Source of the DNA: Anseranas semipalmata
Taxonomy: Eukaryota; Chordata; Aves; Anseriformes; Anseranatidae
Length of the DNA: 64,000 bases
Direction of reading: 5' to 3'
Assembly: GCA_013399115.1 (NCBI GenBank)
Contig: VXAA01001113.1
Location: 362,301 to 426,300 of the forward strand
The notes under the pieces were generated by a model. The model was not told where the DNA came from and did not search any database. It saw only the letters and a program-made list of their open reading frames with translations. Position 1 is the first letter of the stretch, and each line of letters opens with the position of its first letter. Shown here piece after piece: positions 37,371-48,240 of this stretch. Position numbers and translations under genes: made by a program.

Positions 37371-39076
37371 ACCTGTAGAGCTACATTTAGATCTGCAGCC
37401 TGCTAGACCTGGCTCTGGCAGCGTTAGTCAAATTGAAGTAACATGGAGCTCAAGCAGCCTTTGCTCTTTTCCCCTTACCTGCTCGAAAGCAGACAAGGTT
37501 GACATTTATAAAGCATTAGGAAGCCTGAGTTTAGCATTAAATCTGCTGCCAGATCCACATAAGCAATTGTATTCCTCTCCACGCTAGCGACTTGGACTCA
37601 AACTGCTTGTCATCTGAGATGGCAGCAGGTAGGGGACTGGTGACCTTCCTGTGAAAGGTTGGGAAGAGGCAGAAAACATCTTCTGGACCCTCTCAACTTT
37701 TCGGAAAACACATGGAGCAGGCTCTTCTTGGTATATTTCTGTTCCCAGGGAGTGCAAAGTTGCTGTCCAAGCCCAGGATGATGCAGTGTTTTAAGAACCA
37801 CTCTGTGATGCTTGTTGCAAGAACATAGGAATGAACCGTGTCAGGCAATGTTATCTCGGTATTGTTCTGCAGTGATCCATGGAGCTCTGATTCCTCACAT
37901 TGCTGGCAGTGGGAAGGACTTGCTAGACCAGGGATGTGAGTTTGGCTGGAAACTCCTGTTAACTCACCATGTGCTAATCACAGCAAGGCTGCCATGTGCT
38001 GCTTCAGGCTGACGGTGATGACAGTTAATAGGCAGGTACCAGCCACACTGAAGGTAACGAGTGAAGAATTGAACATGTCTGATCAAGGCTAGATGCAGCA
38101 GGGGAGAGCACAGAATTCTGCTCTCCTCCATTCCCAGACCCAGACAACAGAGCAAACCTAAGCATAGTGAGCCTGGCTGGAGAGGTGGACCACATACGTC
38201 AACACAGCACTGCAGTGGAGGGCTTTCAGCACAGCTCCTGCCAAGCAGCATCCCATGATGCAGGCAGATTCTGCTGAGTTCAGCTTTGGCATGATGAGAG
38301 AGATACAGTGCTTCCCATCAACCTATGGGTCAAACAGCATTGGACTTGGTTACTGGGATGGTAGGGCATGGGTACACACAGCGAGCAGTCTGCCCATGTC
38401 CAGGGTACTGCCAGCTGGGCTCTGTGTATCACAGAAATTGGTGAATTTTGCTTCCCAGACTTGCAAGTCTCATATCCCTGGTGGCTTCAGATGGAGAGTA
38501 AGGGAAGAAAGAAGGTTTGGCATTTTTTCTCTAAATACCTTCTCATCTAGGACTGTTTTCAAAAGCAAATAAGAATTTGCTAAGAATCTGCAGGGCAGCC
38601 AAAAGAAACAGGGCTGATCCAAAGCCCTTATTAGATATTGAACCTCCTGAAATGTTTGTGTTTAAAAAGAAACCATTCTGCTACTAATAAATCCACCGAA
38701 CACCTGGATTTTCAAAGCTAGAATGTATCACCAGTATATATATCTCCACCAAGACTATCGACTGTCACAGAAAGTATAATTAACAGGCCTTTAGCACTTT
38801 GAAGTGTTTGCTGCTGCTGTATATATATATATACCTTCTAAATATGAGTCCTAGTATACCAAAGCATGACCCCAGCATTTCAACTAATATTCTTTCACTC
38901 AGATGCCAAGATCTAATGTCCAGGCATAAGTGTGAACAATCACCACGGCTACAATTGCTATTTCCCAGCACTGCTCCATCAGTATTTAATCTGCTGCTTT
39001 ATAGAGCACCGTAGGGGATCCCCAGAAAGGAAAGCAGCTGCAGCCAAGTTCTGCTCCAAAAAGTATTTCCAATTGA
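37371..39076. other. Unique non-coding DNA, no gene seen
   Basis: Includes a TA run at about 38820-38833. Frames on both strands are short and featureless. Confidence 0.4.
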
Positions 39077-39116
39077 AATGCCTATTAATCCAGGCAATAG
39101 GCATTAAATGACGTAA
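39077..39116. repeat. Perfect 10-bp inverted repeat beside a CRE-like site
   Basis: Arms aatgcctatt (39077-39086) and aataggcatt (39096-39105) are perfect reverse complements around a 9-base loop. Four bases on, TGACGTAA (39109-39116) resembles a CREB/ATF site. The arms could bind a dimeric factor or form a small hairpin. A 10-bp arm is long enough to be noticed but can arise by chance in 64 kb. Confidence 0.8.
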
Positions 39117-39240
39117 TAGTAAAGCTGGAGGGCTGATATGCCCTTCTACCCAGGGCGGGATTTTTTTTTCTTTTTTTTTATGCCTAGGACAGTTGCTGTG
39201 AAAGAGAGCCCTACAGGAGTCTGAGAAATGTGTTCCAGGA

Positions 39241-39254
39241 TTTTTTTTTTTTTT
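39241..39254. repeat. Poly-T tract
   Basis: Fourteen T, with another T-rich patch at about 39162-39180. Confidence 0.85.
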
Positions 39255-39544
39255 CCGTCTTGAAGTGGCAGCTGTTAGCTTTTCTATTTTTTTCTTAAGC
39301 TAAGATAATGTATTTAATTTCTTAGATTGTTGCAGTAATTGGTTAGGTATACACAGACGACAGTCAACAGAATGTATTTTCAGCGCAAAAAGAGCCTGGA
39401 GCTATGTGCCTGTCTTCCCAGCCATTTTCATTCAGACAGTTTAACTCTTTGAGCTTGCAAAGAGAGACGTGTCCTCCAAAGAGGGATTTGCAAGGTCTGC
39501 TAGGAAAATGGTTGGCTTAGCAGGAAACTAAAGTTCATTTTCAG

Positions 39545-39655
39545 GATCCCTGTGTGACCTTGAAAACTTGCCCCATGTCTCTGTGCCTGAAGCCCTAATC
39601 TGGGATGTGGATGAAATAACTCTCTCTTCTTTCATGGAGAGGTGGTGAACACTCA
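39545..39655 (-). repeat. Old MIR-like SINE fragment, antisense
   Basis: Plus-strand blocks 'ccctgtgtgaccttgaaaac', 'ttgccccatgtctctgtgcc' and 'gatgaaataactct' follow the antisense MIR order (tgtgaccttgggcaagt ... ctctgtgcctcag ... gataataact). Similarity is spread over about 100 bases with consistent spacing. Confidence 0.55.
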
Positions 39656-40159
39656 TTTTTGACTTGCAAGAGCTCCCTCAGAGCTGAGATTGAGAGGTAA
39701 GATGTACTCATTCTTCTTCTGAGGAAAGGCAGCCAATGAATCTTACAGATCAGGAAAAGACAAGTCCTGCTTGATCATCTTGACTCCATCTCATAAAGCT
39801 GATCCTGTCAGGAGTATAGTCCGGTGCAGTGGAGATTAGATAAGGTTAGTGTGACTATAGCCAGAAGTGTGAAAATAAGAGCTGCTCTGAGAAATCCTGC
39901 ATCATTTTCTAAACCACACCATCAATATATCCCTCTATATTCAGTTTTACCTCTTTCACCTCCTACTTTCCAGCAGGTGAAACTTGAGATGAGATGTTTG
40001 GTATTTCTCACAAAGAAAAAATCTAGAATCCCATTGGGTATGTGATACCCTGTTTTTTTCTTCTCTTTTGTCTGTTTGAGGACAAAGTGAAGAAGCTGAG
40101 TAGGTGAGTTGGGATGATATCTACGTAAACCCCTAGAATTTTATTGCTCAAGTCAAAAT

Positions 40160-40332
40160 ACTGCCAAAGAAATTGTTGATGCCCTATCCCATGTTCAAGA
40201 CCAGGTTGGATGGAGCTTTGAGCAACCTGGTCTAATGGGAGGTGTCCCTGCCCATGGCAGTGGGGTTGGAACTGGATGGTCTTTAAGGTCCTTTCCAACA
40301 CAACCCATCCTATGATTCTATGATTCTATGAT
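40160..40332 (+). mobile_element. CR1 LINE, short 3' fragment
   Basis: This copy starts inside the end of ORF2, at 'ctgccaaagaaattgttgat' (the PxEVVD codons). It continues through 'gagcaacctggtcta', 'aggtgtccctgcccatggca' and 'tctttaaggtcctttccaac', and ends in 'tatgattc' octamers at about 40311-40332. The reading frame is cut short and carries changes, so it codes for nothing. It belongs to a different CR1 subfamily from the copy at 12425, since the 3' UTR block after the ORF differs. Confidence 0.93.
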
Positions 40333-41522
40333 ATCAGAAAGCAGTTTGCATCCTCATGTGGTGTCAGGGTGTGCGCTCTGATAATCTGCTTACTCATCTT
40401 GGTAAGAGGCAGCACCGAGCCATAATATTAGGCTCCAGTCTTTGGAAAGATTGGGTTTCTGACTCCACTCCCTTCTAGCATCCCACCCACTGAATGCTCT
40501 GATGCTGTTAAGGCCAGACTAACACTTTCACATGGTTGTTTTTCGGAAACAAAAGCAGCAAATAAAAAGAAAAAAAAATCTGCATTTGACTCGTTGCTCC
40601 TTCTGCAGTCCAGATCATGTTAGGCCTGGAAAGTTATTTTTGACTCTATATAATGGACACTTTACAAAGGAGATGGATTTAGTACTTTTGTAAAATAAGA
40701 AGAAAAATAGATGGCAATAAATTGCCAGAGAGCTGAAGTAATAAAGTGTCTCATTGGACTATCTGGTCTGCAACTTGTTTTTCTCTTCTCAGAATGGAAA
40801 TAGGCAGTCTTGTCTCCTTCTTCTCTACACTCCCCTCACTTTCCTTTTAGACATGTTGATTCTTCTGCCTTCAGAAAGAAATTGCTGTTCCCTGACTTTG
40901 TTTTTATTTGTTTGCCTTTTGTGATGGCATCACCTGACAATCTCCTTTCATCACCTGCCAACTTCTTTTATAAACTTACTCCTTAATCACTGCTCAGGCT
41001 TCTGATCAGCTTTTGCACAACCACTGCTTGGCTCCCAGTCCATCTGAAACCCACTGGCTTTAATAACAACACAGCATGATGGGAATATTTTTTATAATGG
41101 TGTTTCCGATCCTGTGTTATAAATGAACATAACGCAAAGAGGCATGTTCCTTCCTCACCCAGCTGAAGGAATTAAAATTGCAATTGTTCTGGAGAGATAT
41201 TGTGTTCATGATCACATTTTCCAGCACACAGCAGGTCTGTCCCACAGGGTGGTGGACGTCACTGCTATGAAGGATGTCAATCTTAGAGATTTATTCCACC
41301 TACCAGGCACCCATCCATGGGTAGCTGTTCCTTCAATTTTTGACCGCATTTGAAGACTCTCTCTGTAATGTCTCTAAGTCAGCTCATCCTTCTCACTAGT
41401 TTGGTCCACTTCCCTGAGTTTTTGCTTACCGCAGAACAAACTCCAATGAACACCTCTCTCTAACATGACAGCCAGTGACTTTCTGTATTGCTCAGATACC
41501 CAGAGAGTATGCACTGGTTGGT

Positions 41523-41553
41523 TTCCAGTGAAATTCCAGTGAATTCCAGTGAA
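41523..41553. repeat. Triplicated 'ttccagtgaa' unit
   Basis: Three consecutive copies of a 10-11 base unit, 'ttccagtgaa(a)'. Confidence 0.85.
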
Positions 41554-42004
41554 ATACTAACATTATTTCTTTCTGGAGTTCTTCTACATCTCAAATGTCT
41601 AGGAATCACATGGTTTTGCCAGGGTAGTCATGATGGTGACCCACATGGAGAATCAACGGAAAAGTATCTACATTTGGTCTGATGAATCACATCCTACTCT
41701 TCATTGACCTTGTCGTCTATATTATTACTGATTATAAAGGAAACCTATAGATTTGCTTTTATGGAAACACCAACCTTGAAACAGATATAGGTATGGAACA
41801 GGGTGCCTACTGTTTAAATCCATTAATCTCAGATTATTTAATATCCCCGATATTGGGAAGTGAAGGCTAAGAAAGCTCTGTGGCTCTCACATGCTGATCT
41901 TTTGATATAATTAGACTTTTTAAATCAACAGTTTTCCAAGATACTAGAGTACATACTATTGTGCAGTATCACTGGTTGTGAGATGAAGAGCAGAGTTAAA
42001 TTAG

Positions 42005-42028
42005 CCAATCTTTAGTCCAATCTTTAGC
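42005..42028. repeat. 12-bp tandem duplication
   Basis: 'ccaatctttag' plus one base occurs twice back to back, with only the twelfth base differing. Confidence 0.9.
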
Positions 42029-42501
42029 ATGCACACCATACTTTGAAGGACCTGAGTGGGTGATTATCTGCTGGTGAAGCTTGGTCCATCCTGGCCCAAT
42101 CTGTTTAGCCAATCCAAAAGCTAGGCCTGATATTCCTTTTCCAAGTATATGTGGAGATTGGGCTCAGGTATCTTCACAGAGTAGGTTGGTGGGATCACTG
42201 TGGATGGAGGAATTGAAAACATGGTTGGATGCACACTCACTGTGTTGACTCACCAGGTGCCAACATGGGGTGCTAACACTGACCCATGCCTCTGGTGTTC
42301 TCGTACCAGAATATCTGGGGACTCAAATGAGTCATGCAAAACCATGAGAACAACAGCTTTATGAGAAAGTACTCTGACATTTATTAATCAACTTTTCCTA
42401 GGGTCAGTCCTGTTGCAGCTTAATACTGTGAATGTCAGTTAGGTTCCAGGCACATTTTCCAAGTGTTTCTTCCTATAGCCAGTATTCTTCCCTCCAAGGC
42501 C

Positions 42502-42535
42502 ATTGCTGCAGATCACAGATTGCTGCAGATCACAG
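42502..42535. repeat. Exact 17-bp tandem duplication
   Basis: 'attgctgcagatcacag' is repeated twice without any mismatch, which suggests recent origin. Confidence 0.95.
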
Positions 42536-43487
42536 CTACTCTGTTGGATGAAATCTTAGTGGTAATAACCTTTGGCCTGGGAGATGAGGCAGCATAACTG
42601 CATTTCAAGTGCTTCATTGCTTTCCTGGAATTTCTTTGAGCATGTTTTCTTCCTAGGCTCTCCTCTCAGGAGGCAACTTTGAGCAGCTTGTTATGTGAGA
42701 GTATCTGTCTGAACTCCTGTGTTCTGGATGAAAGTTGAACATGCAACTTTTTAATACATTTTCCTTGGCTTGGGATTTGAGTCACCTTTCTGAGCCTTGC
42801 TCTTTGCTGTGCTTGGATAAACAATGCTTATGACTTAGCTAAAGTCAAGACAGAGTTTTGACTACTGCATCTTTTATCAGCAAGAGATACGGAGGTGTCT
42901 TTGCAGATTTAACACTCATCTCTAGTATTTGTTTGCAATTTTGAAAGGAACCTCTCATTTTATAAGAGTAGGTAGGTAACCATCTTGTTATATGGGGTCT
43001 GAGGCTAAGAAAGAGCCCAAGAAGTTATCCAATGTAGTTTCATCACTGAGGAAATTTAAGTAACACTGCAAATAAACCATAGGTGTAGTCTGATGATTGA
43101 ACCACAAAACTGGTCATCAGGGCCCAATGATTTTCCTTCTACCTCTGTTACTGACTAAGCAATACAGCCACAAGGAAGTAACCTTGTTCACTATATATTG
43201 TTTTATGTAAAGTAGGATTCATATTGCTATATCTTGGATGTGCTGTGCAGGTGTGTTGTGACGGAGGAAGCCTCACTGTATGTAATGACTCTTAGTTGAA
43301 TTAGGCAGATGCAACCAGGAAACATGGTGCCAATTTTTAAACAAATAGTAACAGTTCACGGGGATAGCTTCAAGAGAGATGAATAAACCCTGTTTCCTAT
43401 GTAGGCTTTCATATTGTCGTAATACTTCTCTCTTACACACCTAGTTTCTTTGGATATAAAAAACATCCTTCTGCAGAAAAATCTCTA

Positions 43488-43625
43488 ATTTATGGGTAAG
43501 GAAGCTGAGGCAAAGAAAAAAGTGGATTTGAAATTAGACACCATGCAAAAAATCAATAAATCCCAGAGCTATGAGGAGAACCCAGGTGTCCTGTGGCTTG
43601 GGTAGAGCTCTAACAAGCTCTGGAT
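43488..43625 (+). repeat. Old MIR SINE fragment
   Basis: The strongest MIR-like match in the window. It starts with 'tttatgggtaaggaagctga' and 'ggcaaagaaa'. It ends with 'cccagagctatgaggagaac', 'ccaggtgtcctg' and 'gagctctaacaagctc', in sense order and with correct spacing. The middle, which would hold 'cttgcccaaggtcac', has decayed. Confidence 0.65.
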
Positions 43626-44904
43626 CTCTTGACTTAATTTGTGATATCTCTAAAAGACAACCTATAACATAGCCAAAAGTTCTGTGTGAGTGTAATCTCT
43701 GAGGCCATCACCATTCAGGAGGTAAGAGAGAGAAGGGTTCAACCTGCCTTAAATCCAGGGTGGCTGGTAGCTGGTCTTGTGAGTCACTTAAGAGTAATGT
43801 GTCTTGCAGGAATAGCTCAGATAGACAGAGACACACCAGCAAACCATAACGCACCTTATAGATGATGAAGTAAAATAATTCAAGGCTCATTATGAAAGGA
43901 ACCTGTATGGAAATCATCTTGGTTAGAAGCAGAATAAAAGAACAAAGGAATCAGCAAGTACCCAGAAAGGTCATGTAGGGCACCCTCCCTTGATATGATT
44001 AAATAGGGGGATAAGTGAATAAGTAATAATCTAATCATAGAGGGGGCCAGGCAAATTCAGCATTAAACTACTACAGTAGGCAAGTTTTTCATTTGTGACC
44101 AAATGACCTCATATTTTTTCCATCTGCCTCTATTAGGCAGAGTCATTTCTTCCATCAGTGCAGTGGTGAAAAATTTCTCCAACTGTTCCAGAGAGAGAGG
44201 AGTAAATGGTTCCTTCTGGAGAGGGATAGCAAGAAATTAATGTCCTGACATGTTCATTACTAAAATCAGTGAGAATTTTTCTATTAATTTCAGGGAGCTG
44301 TGGGGGGAGGACAGAGCTCATGGCCAGAACAAGCTTGATCTTTCATCACTGAAAGCCATAGTCACTTTGCTGGTGAGTCGCAGGGAACAGTGTCTGAAAC
44401 TGAGATTGGGGAGTAGCTCCCATCTCCACAGAATATGTAGAGCCTCAACCATTGCACAAGAGGATAACCCAAGTCTCAGTGAACCAGATCAGACATTGGT
44501 TTATCTGGAGCCCAGGTCAACAATGAACCCACCTTGACTCCTGTACTCCCATGCTCTCATCCGTGTAGTAAATTGTACTACTCCCTGCCTGTGTGGAGTG
44601 TTATGAGTCTGATTTTGTTAGCATTGGGGATCTTAAGGCAAATAACTAGTGTGATAGAGCAGGAGTGCAATATGACATTGCTATGGAGAGGGCAGATAAG
44701 GCAGAAAACAGAAAAAAGAAAGGTGGACTTTGCAGACCTGCTCAGCACTCACGTTTCATGAAACTCATGTGATTCTGCTAGTAGCAGCTGCTCCCTCCTG
44801 CAGAGCTTTTCGTGCGAGAATTTAAAGCACTGCATGAGACACTCTAGGGAAGACTCAGTATCTCTCAGTGCATTTTTGTGTAGACAGTGCCTTGCAGCCA
44901 GGGT
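43626..44904. other. Unique non-coding DNA, no gene seen
   Basis: Nothing recognisable. The frame at 44250-44537 (95 codons) has no known motifs. Confidence 0.4.
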
Positions 44905-44997
44905 ACAGACCTAAGTGCCTTACCCGAGAGCACCCAGGAAGTCACACGCCTAGCAGTCAAGAACCATCTCTGATCTCCTGCCTTTCAACACAGTTTT
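44905..44997 (+). repeat. Old MIR-like SINE fragment
   Basis: Sense-order blocks 'aagtgccttacccgagagca', 'cccaggaagtcaca', 'gcagtcaagaac' and 'ctctgatctcctgcctt' match the MIR core. That core normally reads 'cttgcccaaggtcac' then 'aggaagtc' then 'gaacccagatctcctg'. Diverged but collinear. Confidence 0.55.
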
Positions 44998-47900
44998 CAA
45001 ACTGTTAGCTTGTTTTGAAGAGAAATATGCATCCTGTTCACATTTCTTTGGCCACCTTGTTTCTGCTGGTAGAGATGGGACTAAACTTTGACCCACTAGG
45101 TCCACATGGGTCCAGTATAGAAAGGCTCATGGCCACCCGTCCCAAATTTAGTGGCACAGCATAGATCACAGCACTTCTGCAGACCGGCTCCAAAAGCTGT
45201 GGTGTTAGGAAGGTGCATGTGGAAGTGGGGAGCTCTGTTGTGATTCCTTGAACATCACAAAGCTCACAAGACTAGCAGCAGTCCCAGCAGTGCTCCCTTG
45301 TACTCAAAGCATTCAAAATGGATCATTCTTAGGCAACGGCAAAAAGTTCATGCCAAAGTACAGGTTCCTTTCTATCAAAATATCTATTGCAAAGACACTG
45401 AATTGGTAAATTTGGTACTGTGACGCTTGGCAGGAAGAAAGCACTACACATAGGCAGCTCAGCTATTCATTTATTTACAGAATAATTGGAGGTTATTAAC
45501 TAGTTAATTAATAAAGATTAGATGGAGTGCTGGGGGAGGGGACCTTGACATTAAAAAAGTTTGGCAGCAGTAGTAGCTGCTGTATTATAAAGGTTTGTAA
45601 ATCAATGGAAGAACAGGAAATGAAGTCAAGTTGATCATCAGGTATCAAAGGAGTAAGGGAAGTAGGGACAGTCTCAGTAGGACAGCTCAGTGTTTAAAAA
45701 AGGAAACAGGACAATACCCGTTAACCAGCTCCAGCTGGTGAATAAGATCACTGCCTCACCTTGCAGGTTGCAAGTGGAATGTGAATTGGGCTTCCCATCC
45801 CCAGGGCTAATTCTGGGCAAGCAGATGCTCAGCTGAGTTGAGAGATTAAGTCAGCGTGAACCAATCGACAGTACGTGGAGGAGAGACTTTCCAGACTATT
45901 CATAATAACTTGACTTTTCTCTCCTACAGTCCCCTCCGCCACAGGATCACAAAGCATTACATAAACCACAGTTCGCTAAGTTTTTTGATGAAGGTTTTCC
46001 TTTCTTATTTTAAAGAGTGGGTAAGGGTTATTAGCTTTGTTCCAATGACGAGGAAACCAAGGCATAGAGAAGTCAATATACCTCTACCCACAAATCCCAT
46101 TGAAAGCATCCCCTGACTGCTGAGAGCCATGCAACGAATTCTGGGAGACCTGCCAAGACAGCCAAGTGCCAGAATCAGTGACTCACAGTGTCGTGGGGGA
46201 ATGAGAGATGATTTACACCAATGCAGTTCCAGCAGTCAGAGTTAGGTTGGGCTGATGCCATCAATGCAGACTGCACCAATGCACGGTATCCACTGCTGCC
46301 CCCAAAGGTGGAGGCTGGTGGCAGAACTGCATAAGAAATCAAAAACAAACCTTGAAACTACCATCATACGCTCGTAACGCCAAGGTGATGCAGCTTTTTG
46401 GTGAGCTAAATCACTCCTAGGAGACGGCTGTCATTCTCTTTTGACTGTTTGGAGACTTATGTGCTGGTACCACTCTTCCTGCCTCTCTGCCTCCAGTACA
46501 GTTACTGTTAAAACAGTAGTAAATCTTGTGCATGTGCTGACTGCTGGAGAGAGCTAAAGCCCTTCATAACTTTATCAAGGAGCTCACAGATAAGTCCTAG
46601 AAGAATGCAGGTGTCTCATCCTGGGACAGAAGGACATCATCTGTAGGTTTTCATGTAGAAGGTGAGTTTATTTTACCCCACTCCTACTGCACACACACGT
46701 TTTAACAGTCTTTTCAACCTGCCCACTGACCTCTAAACCACGAGACCACCTCTCTCTCCCATCCAGTTCCCTGTGCCCATATTCCCGTCTCTATTTCTAC
46801 TATACTGGCAAGGGGAAGTATCCACTGCAGCATTCATTTCTGGAAAGAAGGAGCAGTACAAGAAAGATAGTTTAAGCAAGTGAAATGAAAAGCTGAATAG
46901 GTGAAGGGAGTGGAGGAGCCCTGCTCCTTGATGCCAGCAGCTCCCAAAGCTCCTGAGTGATATTTTGACTCATTAGCATTGAGTCCATCAGTGCAGATTG
47001 CAGCTGTGTGATGTCCACCAGTGTCCCCAGGTGAAGTTGGCAGGTGAGGAAACTGAGGGGATACTGAAAGGGATCCCTGGGGGAGTCTCCTCTAGTGCCT
47101 CTGAATCAGCAGTTCCAGATTCTTCATAGGAGAGAGGGGCCAAAAGCACGTGCTATCCCTAAACAGTGTCTCCTATTGGCTTTGCTGGAAACAGAGTATT
47201 AGACATTTCCAGTACGGCATTTTTCATACGAGCTCTTTTATAATCTGGTGAACTCAAAGATTATATTAGGACACTACTGATGAGGAATAATAAAATAAAT
47301 AGATAAATAAAGAAACAAATGATATTTTTTTCATTCTATAGAAAAGTAAAACAAAGGGAGACATGAGACTGGTTTTCCCTGGTGTGGGATATAGGAGAGC
47401 CAGGGGAACTGTGGCAAAGACAGAGGAAACAAAAGTAGTGTTCTGAACCTACAAGACAAGAAACCATTGGCTTAGATTCTAGTGGGGGACATCTAAGTTA
47501 GACATGGCAGAGCTTTTCCTAGAGAGATGGGTAATGACACACTATGCTGACAGGGTGGGGGAGGCTTCTAAGAGCAGGTTGGAAGGGTCATCGCTCAGGC
47601 ATGCTTTCTGTAGGTGAAACAAGTCGAGAGGTAGGAAGACAGAAAAGGTCTCTCCCTGGGCTGCTGTCTGTGATTCAATACTGTTCTTTCACCTCTGTTT
47701 TGTTTAAGGACCTGGAAAATTTGTTGTGAACTCTCTAGTTCACAAAATAACATTCCTATGTTATACATGCTTCTCTTGCTGTCACAGCCAAGTAGCTCAC
47801 TTTGGTCAGTCAGTCAGGATCATACCACAAGAAACGGGTTGCCATTTACATGTTCTTTTTCCCAATATTGTATATTTTTTTGGCAAGAGTTTTAAACACA

Positions 47901-48094
47901 GAGAGAAAGAAGAGCCCCCTTTAATAAAGCATTGAACAGGCTTTTTTTTTTTTTTTTTCCAGAGTGAACTCCAGGTGTTGATTGGTTATTGATTTTCAGG
48001 GAGCAAATGATTTCCTGAAATAGCCCCTTGCTTGTCCAAGACCCTACAGAAGGAAGAAAAAGCTAATAAAAGCGATTCTTTGGTGGGAGCTGTT
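44998..48094. other. Unique DNA, possible MIR trace, no gene seen
   Basis: A phrase near 46046-46075, 'acgaggaaaccaaggcatag', recalls the MIR 'gaggaaactgaggca' block but stands alone. AAAT-type simple sequence lies at 47287-47315, and T17 at 47942-47958. No coding sequence is supported. Confidence 0.35.
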
Positions 48095-48240
48095 GTTACG
48101 GATTATAACTGGTCTTCATCACCAGTTGATCGACTGGTTTGTTAGATCATTAATCGCCCTTGGCTTTGATCTGGGCCATTAACTAACAAACTTGTCATTA
48201 GCTGTTGGAAAATGACCAGCTCTTTCTTAGGATTATTGCA
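48095..48240. promoter_or_regulatory. Candidate enhancer-like cluster with nested inverted repeats
   Basis: Two GGATTA cores (48100-48105 and 48230-48235, the bicoid/OTX/PITX type) flank a TCF/LEF-like CTTTGATCT at 48164-48172. Several TAAT homeodomain cores also occur, around 48149-48153, 48177-48181 and 48196-48200. Two small inverted repeats share one arm. aactggt (48107-48113) pairs with accagtt (48121-48127). accagt (48121-48126) pairs with actggt (48133-48138). This density of developmental-factor cores in a gene-poor stretch resembles conserved non-coding enhancers near developmental genes. Conservation is not known, so this is a motif-based guess. Confidence 0.25.

Larger units (their letters stand above)
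40333..43487. other. Unique DNA with several short tandem duplications
   Basis: No gene seen. Three small tandem duplications are annotated separately at 41523, 42005 and 42502. A short TTTG-rich tract lies near 40900. Confidence 0.4.
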
